Source: a virus. Taken from it: a stretch of 33,683 bases of DNA. The position numbers were made by a program, and so were the translations under genes. The notes beneath the pieces are model-generated. The model was not told the DNA's origin. It worked only from the letters and a program-made list of their open reading frames with translations, and made no database searches. Position 1 is the first letter of the stretch, and every line of letters begins with the position of its first letter. This document shows, in pieces, positions 20,293 through 27,760 of this stretch. The stretch covers positions 1-33,683 of IMG/VR virus record IMGVR_UViG_3300035698_035282; one strand, written 5' to 3'.

Positions 20293-20478
20293 ATGGACGA
20301 TACACATACACGCAAACAGCGGCTAACCAAACAGGAAACTGAGCTAAAGAACATGAACTTAAGTCCTGATGAGGTTAAGCGTGCGTTGGACCCTATGCGT
20401 TCGTTTCATCAGCAGCTTGAAGAGGACCAAATGATAGAATTAACTGAAAAACATTTTGGTTTTGGTAAGGTAAAATGA
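20293..20478 (+). CDS. Small helical hypothetical protein
   Basis: 61 aa from the ATG chosen by promoter position. Charged helical sequence (RKQRLTKQETELKNMNLSPDEVKRALDPMRSFHQQLEEDQMIELTEKHFGF). The middle segment could be a short helix-turn-helix or coiled coil. Overlaps the next gene by 4 bases (ATGA). Function unknown. Confidence 0.6.
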   Translation: MDDTHTRKQRLTKQETELKNMNLSPDEVKRALDPMRSFHQQLEEDQMIELTEKHFGFGKVK

Positions 20479-20792
20479 GTAAATTTATTAAATGGAAAAG
20501 CGGATATCAATGTGGCAATTGCAACTGGTTCTGGGGTACAGAGTTGGGACTTGCAACCCTAGAAAAGATAGGCCAATTTTGTAGACATTGTGGGCATGTG
20601 TGTAGTATAGACCGTCCGGGACATCATGGTGATACAGACCGTCCGGGTCATGATGTTATTTATCGTTGGGTGCCAGCAGGATATTTCGAAGTTCAACGGG
20701 TATTTGGTCCCGAGGATAAGCAATACTTCACCAAGCAAGGTCACAGAATATCTAAAGAAAAAGCCATCAGTCTTAAACCAAACTCAGTTTGA
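20475..20792 (+). CDS. Zinc-ribbon protein with internal DRPGH repeat
   Basis: 105 aa. CGNC (13-16) and CRHCGHVC (about 36-42) form a ribbon. A short tandem duplication gives DRPGHHGDTDRPGHD (DNA repeat GACCGTCCGGG at about 20611 and 20638). Coupled to the preceding gene by ATGA. The 3' end overlaps a decayed reverse-strand gene fragment at 20773-20943. Function unknown. Confidence 0.62.
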   Translation: MSKFIKWKSGYQCGNCNWFWGTELGLATLEKIGQFCRHCGHVCSIDRPGHHGDTDRPGHDVIYRWVPAGYFEVQRVFGPEDKQYFTKQGHRISKEKAISLKPNSV

Positions 20793-20943
20793 ATCGTCTT
20801 TTATTTATTGATTCAAAATCATATTTAAAATAATTGATTATATCTTTATAATGACCAGCAACCAATTTAATAGATTCATTATCATAATAAGTTGAATAGT
20901 GTCTTTTATCTTTTCTAAATTGTGATTTAAAATGTATATCAAG
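20773..20943 (-). pseudogene. C-terminal remnant of a sulfotransferase-like gene
   Basis: On the minus strand an open frame without a start reads FRKDKRHYSTYYDNESIKLV, then a helix with HYKDIIDYFKYDFE. This resembles the C-terminus of sulfotransferase-2-like proteins (YYxxE...LVxxxYxxDIxxFxYxF). There is no N-terminal domain, P-loop or ATG in this frame, so it is a fragment. The family match is tentative, based on a short tail motif. Confidence 0.4.
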
Positions 20944-21143
20944 GAAGACAACATTTCGAGTATATTAATCATTGGAATAAACAAACAAATAAGTTTAAAC
21001 AGACAGTCGAACACGATAAAATAAAACGAAAAGTTCTTAAAGAAAAAAGCATAATGTTACTTGCACCTACTCATAAACTCAAACTTAGTCAGTTAAAAGA
21101 TTTCGCATTACGGGAACTAAAAGAAAATGGTATAAAATTATGA
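20934..21143 (+). pseudogene. C-terminal remnant of a homing-type endonuclease
   Basis: Open frame from just after a stop to TGA at 21141-21143, without a usable start. VYQGRQHFEYINHW, then KQTVEHDKIKRKVLKEKSIMLL. The QGxQHF...DxxK block is the end of Vsr/DUF723-like phage endonucleases, whose catalytic core would lie upstream. Its N-terminal part is replaced by the reverse-strand fragment ending here, showing a recombination scar. With the neighbouring fragment it accounts for the roughly 390 bases without an intact gene. Confidence 0.5.
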
Positions 21144-21151
21144 TAATAAGG

Positions 21152-21179
21152 TTTACAAACTGGGTTTATGACCTATAAT
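21152..21179 (+). promoter_or_regulatory. Leaderless-type promoter TTTACA-N16-TATAAT
   Basis: -35 TTTACA at 21152-21157, -10 TATAAT at 21174-21179, then 6 bases to the ATG at 21186. The in-frame ATG at 21168 lies between the hexamers, so it cannot be used from this promoter. Confidence 0.72.
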
Positions 21180-21185
21180 GGTATT

Positions 21186-22082
21186 ATGCCAAGTACAGTA
21201 AAAATGTTGACAGATAAAGGGTTGATTCATCCTCCGAAGTTTCTTCCAACCAATATTCATTATGAAACCATAATGGGTTCGGTTTGTTATGGAGTCTCTG
21301 GGGATACTTCTGATATTGATGTTTATGGATTTGCGATTCCGCCTCGGGACGTAATTTTTCCCCATCTTGCCGGATGCATTGATGGATTTGGAAGACAGAA
21401 AAAGGGGTTTAATCACTTTGAGCAGCATCATGTTAAACTAGATGACAAAGAGTATGATTTGTCAATTTACAATATCGTAAGGTATTTTAATCTGTGTATG
21501 GCTAACAATCCCAACATGATTGATTCTTTGTTCACTCCCCGCAATTGTGTTCTTCACATCACACAGATTGGTGAACGAGTTCGTGAATTTAGGAAGGAAT
21601 TTCTTCACAAAGGTTCATGGCAGAAATTCAAAGGATACGCTTATTCTCAGATGCATAAGATGAAGAGTAAGGCTCCCGAAGAAGGAAGTAAAAGAGCCAA
21701 GCTAAGAGAAGAGTTTGGATTCGATGTAAAATACGCATATCATTTGGTTCGTCTATTGGATGAAGCAGAACAGATTTTGGTTCACCGAGATATTGATTTG
21801 CAGAGAAATCGAGAGCAGTTAAAAGCGATTCGTCGTGGTGAAATGAAGCCCGATGATATTATTGCATGGGCTACCGAAAAAGAAGCTCAGTTGGAAAAAG
21901 TTTATGTAGAGAGTAAAATTCCTTGGGGACCAGATGAAGCTAAGATAAAGAATCTTCTTTTGGAATGCTTGGAAATGCATTACGGAAGTTTGGAAAAGTG
22001 TATTGTGAATCCAGATGCGGCTATTGCGGCATTGAGACAGGTTTCAGAAATTATTGAACAAAACAGAAAATTACTTGGTTGA
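21186..22082 (+). CDS. RlaP-like nucleotidyltransferase (DNA polymerase beta superfamily)
   Basis: 298 aa, starting at the ATG behind a consensus leaderless promoter. Catalytic signature IMGSVCYGVSGDTSDIDVYG (residues 29-48): Gly-Ser helix and Asp43/Asp45 for metal, with a further acidic residue in EYDLSIYNIVRYF. HHVKLDDKEYDLSIYNI is typical of the RlaP/YcgL branch (RNA repair pathway polymerase-beta type), which in bacteria is found beside RNA ligases and other end-healing enzymes. It would transfer nucleotides to an RNA end or a protein; the substrate is unknown. The C-terminal half is helical. Function in tRNA processing is inferred from context. Confidence 0.8.
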   Translation: MPSTVKMLTDKGLIHPPKFLPTNIHYETIMGSVCYGVSGDTSDIDVYGFAIPPRDVIFPHLAGCIDGFGRQKKGFNHFEQHHVKLDDKEYDLSIYNIVRYFNLCMANNPNMIDSLFTPRNCVLHITQIGERVREFRKEFLHKGSWQKFKGYAYSQMHKMKSKAPEEGSKRAKLREEFGFDVKYAYHLVRLLDEAEQILVHRDIDLQRNREQLKAIRRGEMKPDDIIAWATEKEAQLEKVYVESKIPWGPDEAKIKNLLLECLEMHYGSLEKCIVNPDAAIAALRQVSEIIEQNRKLLG

Positions 22083-22097
22083 CTAAAGGAATAGAAT

Positions 22098-22259
22098 ATG
22101 AGTAAGGTAATATTAGCAATAACACTCTTTGTATTATTGGGTCTATTAGGCTGTAGTCAGCCAACGATACAGAGACAGAAGCAGATATTACATTGGCAAT
22201 GGGCACGACAATTTGATACAGATTGTACGTGTCCTGTCTGTTGGGAAGCATGGAAATAG
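22098..22259 (+). CDS. Small predicted lipoprotein (53 aa)
   Basis: 53 aa. Signal peptide with lipobox LLGC (Cys19), then a short mature tail ending in CTCPVCWEAWK with three cysteines. AAGGA precedes the ATG. Probably anchored to a membrane outside the cytoplasm. Small phage lipoproteins are often superinfection-exclusion or lysis accessory factors, but nothing specific is visible. Confidence 0.6.
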   Translation: MSKVILAITLFVLLGLLGCSQPTIQRQKQILHWQWARQFDTDCTCPVCWEAWK

Positions 22260-22267
22260 TATTTGTG

Positions 22268-22296
22268 TTTACAAGTCCTTGATTAAAACCTATAAT
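22268..22296 (+). promoter_or_regulatory. Promoter TTTACA-N17-TATAAT
   Basis: -35 TTTACA at 22268-22273 and -10 TATAAT at 22291-22296. The RNA would start near 22303 and carry AAAGGA before the ATG at 22315, which marks that ATG as the start. Confidence 0.72.
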
Positions 22297-22314
22297 CAGG
22301 GAAAGGATAGAACT

Positions 22315-22662
22315 ATGAAATGTTTTTTGGCATGGGTAGTGGTAGCATTATCAATAGCATTAACAGTGCAGCTTATTATCTACTTTAACTATAATTGTGG
22401 GTGTGATAATTGTGGGTGTGAATCTACAACGGTTTTAAGTGCTGGTGACCGTGTTCAAATAAGCGAATATGGGGTGTATTATGGGTTTGCAGGAAACATT
22501 TTAAAATCAGATGGAGATGGTTATTGGTATATCATATTTAAATATAAGGAAGATGTGTGGACAAAGGCTAGGGTACATAAAGATAATATAAAACGCCTAA
22601 GAAGAGGGCAAAAAGAAGATGTTGAAGGCGGCACGCTTCCCGAAGTCGAAGAGGCGAGATAA
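22315..22662 (+). CDS. Membrane-anchored protein with SH3/KOW-like domain
   Basis: 115 aa, start fixed by the promoter and GAAAGGA. N-terminal membrane helix (about 4-25), then a Cys-rich linker (CGCDNCGCE), then VLSAGDRVQISEYGVYYGFAGNILKSDGDGYWYIIF, a five-stranded SH3-barrel-like pattern. An acidic tail follows. A helper domain on the membrane surface is likely; the ligand is unknown. The stop overlaps the next ATG by one base. Confidence 0.62.
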   Translation: MKCFLAWVVVALSIALTVQLIIYFNYNCGCDNCGCESTTVLSAGDRVQISEYGVYYGFAGNILKSDGDGYWYIIFKYKEDVWTKARVHKDNIKRLRRGQKEDVEGGTLPEVEEAR

Positions 22663-22820
22663 TGAAAATAAAAACTACAGCCATAATTGACGCCATGGCA
22701 GATTATGTTATGTTGCTTCTTCCTATAGCAATTATCTCTATAATAATCGCAACATTTCAGCCTGAGACTACTTGGTTGAATGTCACATTGAAATGCATGT
22801 TTGGCAGGTTAACAATATGA
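22662..22820 (+). CDS. Small membrane protein (52 aa)
   Basis: 52 aa with one long hydrophobic helix (about residues 15-33, MLLLPIAIISIIIATF) and a short Cys-containing tail. Overlaps the preceding stop (TAATG) and the following ATG (ATGA), which places it within one operon. No family recognised. Confidence 0.52.
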   Translation: MKIKTTAIIDAMADYVMLLLPIAIISIIIATFQPETTWLNVTLKCMFGRLTI

Positions 22821-23296
22821 AATGTGATAACTTAGTTACCGAAGTAATAGGAAGAAATGGCAAAGTTGTCATTATAGGTAAAAAAGGCAAGCTTAAGTTG
22901 AAGTTTTTTAAACCTATGCTAATGATTGACTCAATGATGTCGCAATGGGATGACTTGTCTGATGAACTTAAGAAACGTTTTGAATCCTTGACCCCACCAA
23001 AGGGTAGTGAGGTTTGTGGTGGAAACATCATTGTTACTGTCGAAGCGATTGATGAGCCTCAATGGGGCGGGACTTCTGCCTCATTAGAAATTACGTATAA
23101 ATGTGATAATTGCGGTTGTACATGGTATCCAGAATTACCTACAGAGTTTAATTTTTCTGAATTCTTGACAAAAGCTTTTGAAGAAATGCCTCAGAAGAAG
23201 TGGAATGCACTTCGAAAAGAACTTAAAGAAAAAATAGAAGAAAAAGAAGCCAACTATCAAAAGATGGTACTTGAAGTGGAAAGAAGAAACAAATGA
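22817..23296 (+). CDS. Hypothetical protein with zinc-ribbon strand pair and coiled-coil tail
   Basis: 159 aa from the ATG at 22817 (overlapping the previous stop). An N-terminal beta region (KVVIIGKKGKLKLKF) is followed by helices, then a strand-rich part (NIIVTVEAIDEPQW) with CDNCGCTW, and a long charged C-terminal coiled coil (WNALRKELKEKIEEKEANYQKMV). No enzyme motif. The next gene starts inside its stop codon (ATGA). Confidence 0.6.
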   Translation: MKCDNLVTEVIGRNGKVVIIGKKGKLKLKFFKPMLMIDSMMSQWDDLSDELKKRFESLTPPKGSEVCGGNIIVTVEAIDEPQWGGTSASLEITYKCDNCGCTWYPELPTEFNFSEFLTKAFEEMPQKKWNALRKELKEKIEEKEANYQKMVLEVERRNK

Positions 23297-23652
23297 ATGA
23301 ATTGAAGCTGTTACGAAGAGGTTTTTTAGGTCTTAATGTTCTGATTTTATTAGCTTTACTCATTTTTCAAATGGATAAAGCTTTTATGTTTGCGATGGGA
23401 GTCGCAGCAACAATAATTGTTGTTCTTTTACTTCTCCTTATCTTTGCACCGCCACCTAGACCGCATAATAAACAGAAATGCGGCAAAAATATCGAAGATG
23501 GTGCAGTAAGAGATGGATGCCAGTTTTGTTTAGGGGCGAAAGGTGGCAAGCCGGGGAATGAAAACACAATAGATGGAGTGACTACTTGTGATTGTTGCCA
23601 ATCTCTATTAAATGACATTGACGCCGAAAGAGAAAGAACTGATGGCTCATAA
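23293..23652 (+). CDS. Two-helix membrane protein with C-terminal zinc site
   Basis: 119 aa. Two adjacent membrane helices (about 10-27 and 31-51), then a proline-rich linker and a hydrophilic domain with CGKN, CQFC and CDCC cysteines that could coordinate zinc. Coupled to the preceding gene by ATGA. No family recognised. Confidence 0.6.
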   Translation: MNELKLLRRGFLGLNVLILLALLIFQMDKAFMFAMGVAATIIVVLLLLLIFAPPPRPHNKQKCGKNIEDGAVRDGCQFCLGAKGGKPGNENTIDGVTTCDCCQSLLNDIDAERERTDGS

Positions 23653-23675
23653 GGGGTTTTAGTGAAATATCTCTA

Positions 23676-23891
23676 ATGAATAAAATGATACCCCAGTCTG
23701 AGTTTATGAAGTTAACATTGATGATGGGCATTCTTCTTGTGCTGGTCATGTTTTACGGCATAATATTTCCATCTCCATGTAGGTTCATTCTTTTGCCGTT
23801 TATAATTGCTTGGATTGGTTGGTTAGCTTGTCGTGTTATTGTGTGGATTTGTAGTGGAATTGCAGGGATAGTTAGAGGAATTGGCAAATGA
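23676..23891 (+). CDS. Small multi-pass membrane protein
   Basis: 71 aa with two or three hydrophobic helices covering most of the sequence from residue 12. It ends 4 bases into the start of the ADP-ribosyltransferase-like gene (ATGA), so the two are co-translated. A membrane partner or an independent protein; function unknown. Confidence 0.6.
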   Translation: MNKMIPQSEFMKLTLMMGILLVLVMFYGIIFPSPCRFILLPFIIAWIGWLACRVIVWICSGIAGIVRGIGK

Positions 23892-24709
23892 TATATTACA
23901 GACGCACACCATTTATTTCGTTTTCTGTAAAAGTCGAGGGAATTGTACAGAAAACTACTGAGTTAGCCACGGTGGAAAAATGGAGAAAAGCGGGGCATCT
24001 CATCCTTATGGAGAGGGGATATAGTTCTTTCAATATGACAAAAAAGGGGAAACCTTCTGTTAAATTGAAAGCAGTATCAGAATCTATTGATAAAGCCATT
24101 GCTCTGTGGAAAAAGGGTTTTGTTATTGCTCCAATAGGAGAAACCTTCAAACAAAAAGAAGAAAAAACAAAACAGAAATTAACTGACACATTGGAAAGGG
24201 TGGCCAGTTGCATAGAAAATACAAATTCAAAAATGGCCGCTTATTTTCGAGCCGCCAAACCTTATGACCTTAATGGATATATGGTTGTTGATTTTCCTAC
24301 GAAAGGGAACAAAATAAAACGTATAGCTGAAAGATTTAAAAAAGAAGGAAAGTCATACGAAATAAGAAATTTTTATTATGGAACTAGTTTGTGGTTTCTT
24401 CCAACCATCATTCAGCATGGACTAATGCCCAAACAGGGTATGTTGGGAGATGGCATTCACGTTCAATCGGACAAAGTTTTAGATTGTACTGATAATATTG
24501 TTCTGGCAGTAAGAGTAGTTCTTGGTAATTGCAAAGAAATCAAAAAGAAGGAAAAAATGCAAAGGCCAGAAAATGAACAGTATGACAGTATGCACGCCAT
24601 AAAAGGAAAATTTCCGGGAATATGGAAAGATTATCTAGGCAGAGATGAGTGGATTTTGCGTAGAGCAGAACAGGTAGAAATATCAAAAATAATAATTGTG
24701 ACATCGTAA
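23888..24709 (+). CDS. Divergent PARP-like ADP-ribosyltransferase
   Basis: 273 aa. The C-terminal 110 residues follow the PARP catalytic order: NFYYGTSLWFLPTIIQHGL (PARP xHGT...ILxxGL), GMLGDGIHVQSDKVLD (PARP GxGIYFAD), VLAVRVVLGN, DSMHAIKG, then a DEWILRRAEQVEISKIII ending. The expected triad H-Y-E appears as Tyr164-His191-Glu254, the first two swapped in kind. This may be a true variant enzyme or an inactive one. The N-terminal part (1-160) is helical and unassigned. ADP-ribosylation of host proteins or RNA would fit a phage effector. Coupled by ATGA to the membrane gene upstream. Confidence 0.68.
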   Translation: MIYYRRTPFISFSVKVEGIVQKTTELATVEKWRKAGHLILMERGYSSFNMTKKGKPSVKLKAVSESIDKAIALWKKGFVIAPIGETFKQKEEKTKQKLTDTLERVASCIENTNSKMAAYFRAAKPYDLNGYMVVDFPTKGNKIKRIAERFKKEGKSYEIRNFYYGTSLWFLPTIIQHGLMPKQGMLGDGIHVQSDKVLDCTDNIVLAVRVVLGNCKEIKKKEKMQRPENEQYDSMHAIKGKFPGIWKDYLGRDEWILRRAEQVEISKIIIVTS

Positions 24710-24718
24710 GGAAAGACA

Positions 24719-24919
24719 ATGAAAATATTGAAAATACATTTGTTAGTTGTAGCGTTTATGAGTCTTGCTGCAACGGGCGTTTTAGCTCATTGGGATTATG
24801 TTGGAAAAGTTCATGAGTTGTGGATGTGGAAGCACCTTACTTGGCCGACTTGGGTTTGTTTTGCCATTTTTTTTACGTCTTATACTTGGCAAACAATGAT
24901 ACAAGAGGAAAAACAATGA
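24719..24919 (+). CDS. Two-helix membrane protein, first of a paralogue pair
   Basis: 66 aa with two hydrophobic helices (about 5-24 and 43-60). Core VAFMSLAATGVLAHWDYVGKVHELWMWKHLTWPTWVC aligns with the following gene. Stop overlaps the next ATG (ATGA). Function unknown. Confidence 0.62.
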   Translation: MKILKIHLLVVAFMSLAATGVLAHWDYVGKVHELWMWKHLTWPTWVCFAIFFTSYTWQTMIQEEKQ

Positions 24920-25101
24920 AATTGAAAACGTTTTTATTTATTATTGCATTTGTAAGTTTGATAAGTTGCGGTATTTTGGCACATATTGATTACTCTGGAA
25001 AAATTTATGAGATTTCAATGATTAGGCACCTTCGTTGGCCGACTTGGGCTTGTTTAGGCGTGGGCCTTGTGTTTAGTTGGTTTGTAATGGAGAAAAAATG
25101 A
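24916..25101 (+). CDS. Two-helix membrane protein, second of a paralogue pair
   Basis: 61 aa from the ATG at 24916. Core IAFVSLISCGILAHIDYSGKIYEISMIRHLRWPTWACL matches the preceding protein with conserved ILAH-DY-GK and WPTW-C landmarks, so this is a tandem duplication. It overlaps the radical SAM gene (ATGA), implying coupled translation. Function unknown. Confidence 0.62.
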   Translation: MKLKTFLFIIAFVSLISCGILAHIDYSGKIYEISMIRHLRWPTWACLGVGLVFSWFVMEKK

Positions 25102-26033
25102 AAATACAAACAATGAGTTTAGTTGTAGGTGGTGATTCCTGTAATGCAAGTTGCCCTTATTGTGTTAGTAGAATGACAGGTTTAACTTGTAAAAACAAAG
25201 AACCAAAGACGGTTAATATCAGGAATCTTGAGTTAGCTGGTAATTTGGCAAAAGCTGGTGGTGTTACCACTATCATGATGACAGGTAAAGGAGAGCCTTC
25301 TCTTTATCCAGACTTCATAAGTTTTTATCTTGATGTATTGAAAAAGTATAACTTTACGTTTTTCGAACTTCAGACAAATGCCATATTGTTTCAGGATGAA
25401 GAGTATAGACAGAAATTCTTAGAAAGATGGTACGAAAATGGGCTGACAACAATTAGCATATCGGTTGCCAGTTATGTTTCTGAATTCAATAGAAAGATAT
25501 TCTTACCTAATAGTGAATCATATATTGATTTGGAACAAGTGATTGCTAGTTTGCATGAATTAGGATTCTTGGTCAGATTGAATTGCACCATGATGAAAGG
25601 TGCAGTTGGTGATTATGACGAAGTTCTTCATTTTGTTAATTTTGCTAAAAAGAATAACGTAAAACAAATATCTATTCGCCCATTAAGAACTCCGTCAAAA
25701 TCGGAAGACGCTAAAGTTTATGAGTGGGCTGCACAACATGAATTAAGTTCTAATCAGATTACTAATATCAGAAAAGCTACTGCTAATCACAATCCAAAAC
25801 TTATGAGTCTTGCTCATGATGCAGAAGTATTTGATATTGATGGAGTTGGCGTTTGTGTTACAGATTGTTTGACTCGTAGGCCAGATGAAGAAGAGTTGAG
25901 ACAAATCATTTACTATCCTGATGGTACAGTGAAATATGATTGGGAATTCGAGGGAGCTATATTGCTTCCCAAAGGAATAGCAAAATATGATGTTAATGTT
26001 AAAGAATTAATACAAGGAATTAATAATGACTGA
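25098..26033 (+). CDS. Radical SAM enzyme
   Basis: 311 aa from the ATG at 25098 (GGAG upstream; overlap with the preceding stop). CNASCPYC (Cys15/19/22) is the CxxxCxxC motif that binds the [4Fe-4S] cluster. MMTGKGEPSLYPDF is the glycine-rich SAM-contact GGEP-like segment, followed by strand/helix repeats with FELQTNAIL and SISVASY, as in a partial TIM barrel. The reaction is unknown; it resembles MoaA/tungsten-type small radical SAM proteins rather than a named enzyme. A link to the phage SAM synthetase (16502) is plausible because both use SAM. Overlaps the next gene by 8 bases. Confidence 0.88.
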   Translation: MKIQTMSLVVGGDSCNASCPYCVSRMTGLTCKNKEPKTVNIRNLELAGNLAKAGGVTTIMMTGKGEPSLYPDFISFYLDVLKKYNFTFFELQTNAILFQDEEYRQKFLERWYENGLTTISISVASYVSEFNRKIFLPNSESYIDLEQVIASLHELGFLVRLNCTMMKGAVGDYDEVLHFVNFAKKNNVKQISIRPLRTPSKSEDAKVYEWAAQHELSSNQITNIRKATANHNPKLMSLAHDAEVFDIDGVGVCVTDCLTRRPDEEELRQIIYYPDGTVKYDWEFEGAILLPKGIAKYDVNVKELIQGINND

Positions 26034-26481
26034 GAATGAAGCAATATTTAAGATGTGGAAAGATAGTTATCATCAGTTACATGATAAAGAAGTTGGTGAA
26101 GCATCAACAGTTTTACTCGGAACCATGCAATCGCTATGGGTGATGTGCTTTGCCGAGAGCATGAAAGACCATTCTGATTTCATGATTAGGAAAATGAAAA
26201 TAACTGTAGCTGTTATACGAAGGATTGCAAGCGGATATGAAAAACAAGTAAGGGAAGGTAAATCAATTGGACCCTATATGTTCGCTTGCGCCGAGGATAA
26301 ATTCCCTATACAGGAAGCTCTTATATTAGAAATTGAAAACTATAATGATATTCATCATCAATACCGATGTCCGGTTTGTCGTTATACTAGTGATGGCAGT
26401 GAAATGAAGTGTCCTGTGTGTGGTAATGATGAATTTATCCGTAGATTTCAATGCCCTGATGAGATTAGCTTAGTGAAATAA
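26026..26481 (+). CDS. Helical protein with rubredoxin-like zinc ribbon
   Basis: 151 aa. Helical N-terminal part (about 1-105), then YRCPVCRYTSDGSEMKCPVCGNDEF (114-138), a four-Cys rubredoxin/rubrerythrin-type ribbon. The helical part lacks the clear Glu/His pairs of a di-iron rubrerythrin. Overlaps the radical SAM gene by 8 bases, so the two are co-translated; this protein could be its partner. Function unknown. Confidence 0.6.
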   Translation: MTENEAIFKMWKDSYHQLHDKEVGEASTVLLGTMQSLWVMCFAESMKDHSDFMIRKMKITVAVIRRIASGYEKQVREGKSIGPYMFACAEDKFPIQEALILEIENYNDIHHQYRCPVCRYTSDGSEMKCPVCGNDEFIRRFQCPDEISLVK

Positions 26482-26492
26482 ATTATTTGGTT

Positions 26493-26500
26493 CATAAATA
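26493..26500 (+). promoter_or_regulatory. Late-type octamer CATAAATA
   Basis: CATAAATA ends 6 bases before the ATG at 26507; no Shine-Dalgarno. Same arrangement as at 15938 and similar to the ACTAAATA at 30484. Confidence 0.45.
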
Positions 26501-26506
26501 GGTTGT

Positions 26507-27202
26507 ATGAATTTTTATGAATTATGTTGTAGAATGGAAGCTGACTCTATGAATGAAGAATGGAGTTGGAAAAAATTTGCTCAGAGTGCGGCCTTAACTG
26601 GCGCTGCTGGTGCTGCTGTTATTGGTGGTGTCGGTGCTAGTTTAGGTGGAAAAGAATCGTCTAAAAGCCCTACTGCTTTAACTAGGCCAGCAGATGACAA
26701 ATATAAACAGATAGACAAATACAAACAACGTTTAAATTCGTTACGAGCAAGAAGATTAGACCGTCCTGAACCTGAGCCTAAACCAGAGCCAGAACCAACT
26801 CCCGGTAGACCTGAACTATCCCCTGAAAAAGTAACTCCAAATTTTAATTGGGGTGAATTCATGAGTAAAGATGGAAGTCCTATTCCAAAGGAATATAAAG
26901 CTAATATTTTAGAATTGGCTAAAAATTTGGAAGTTCTTAGAAGCGTAGTTGGGCGTCCAATAAGTTTAACTAGTGGTCTTCGTTCACCGGAGCATAACGC
27001 TAATGTTGGGGGCAAAAAGAATAGTCAACATTTATTGGGAAAAGCTGCTGATATAAGAATCAAAGGCATGAGTCCTACTGAAGTACATAAGTTAATTGAA
27101 AAATTAATTGCAGAGGGTAAGATGACTCAAGGCGGTCTCGGTTTATATGTCAATGAAAGATTTGTTCATTATGACATAAGAGGCAAAAAAGTTAGATGGT
27201 AG
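26507..27202 (+). CDS. M15 D-Ala-D-Ala carboxypeptidase/endolysin-type peptidase with MxFxE N-terminus
   Basis: 231 aa. C-terminal peptidase M15A-type domain: GLRSPEHNANVGG, SQHLLGKAAD (SxHxxGxAxD, zinc His and Asp) and VHYDIRG (HxDxR, second zinc His). It would cleave cell-wall peptides. The N-terminus begins MNFYELCCRMEA, followed by a Gly/Ala-rich hydrophobic segment (about 28-47) and a proline/glutamate linker (PEPEPKPEPEPTP). The MxFxE tag and the late-type octamer suggest a virion-associated lytic enzyme rather than a free endolysin, by inference. No canonical signal peptide. Confidence 0.82.
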   Translation: MNFYELCCRMEADSMNEEWSWKKFAQSAALTGAAGAAVIGGVGASLGGKESSKSPTALTRPADDKYKQIDKYKQRLNSLRARRLDRPEPEPKPEPEPTPGRPELSPEKVTPNFNWGEFMSKDGSPIPKEYKANILELAKNLEVLRSVVGRPISLTSGLRSPEHNANVGGKKNSQHLLGKAADIRIKGMSPTEVHKLIEKLIAEGKMTQGGLGLYVNERFVHYDIRGKKVRW

Positions 27203-27235
27203 AATTAATTTTCACTTCTATTACTATTTTATTTT

Positions 27236-27760
27236 GTGGACATTTTATATAAAGTCAGAGTATTAGGATTCGTTTTCCAAGTAGCTACAAGTTCTCTTGA
27301 GGCTGTCAAGAAGGAAGTGATTTCATCTATTACTCCATTTAAAGAAGACGATACAGCTTATTTGCATCATCCCGAAAGAGATTTAGAGCTACTTTCAGCA
27401 AGTGAAGAAGTAAGCCAAATCGTTTCTTATGTGAATCCGGTGGATTACAACATACAAAATGCGTTAAAAGATACCATTTTCGTTATGGAAGGGCCACCCG
27501 GAGCACACAGACACTTATTTTTTGTTACAGATAGATATAGTCCTACATTAGAGCATGGTTTAAAAATGGGGTTACAATATGATTTGAAATATAAAAATGA
27601 TTGTTATTTCTCTTTATGTGGGATTGGAAGTGATTATGATAAGTCTTTAAAAAATATGTGTAAGAATCATCCTAGATGTTCGTTTATGCATTTTAAGAAA
27701 ATAGAGAAGCTAAATGAATATATTATAAAAGTATATTCTAAGATGGAGAGAAATGGCTAA
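27236..27760 (+). CDS. VWA-like hypothetical protein
   Basis: 174 aa with GTG start and no Shine-Dalgarno; the start is uncertain. The C-terminal half reads HRHLFFVTDRYSPTLEHGLKMGL, CYFSLCGIGSDYDKSLKNMCK, then FMHFKKIEKLNEYIIK, which follows the strand/helix order of von Willebrand A domains (TD and GxGxD-like turns). The N-terminal MIDAS Asp-x-Ser-x-Ser is not seen, so metal binding is doubtful. Overlaps the glycosyltransferase gene by 8 bases. Confidence 0.55.
   Translation: MDILYKVRVLGFVFQVATSSLEAVKKEVISSITPFKEDDTAYLHHPERDLELLSASEEVSQIVSYVNPVDYNIQNALKDTIFVMEGPPGAHRHLFFVTDRYSPTLEHGLKMGLQYDLKYKNDCYFSLCGIGSDYDKSLKNMCKNHPRCSFMHFKKIEKLNEYIIKVYSKMERNG

Noticed and set aside
26581-27015. 144-aa reverse-strand gene opposite the M15 peptidase
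   Set aside because: It lies wholly antisense to a gene with clear catalytic motifs, has low-complexity GSGSGLGSGSG composition from complementing a proline-rich linker, and has no start signal.
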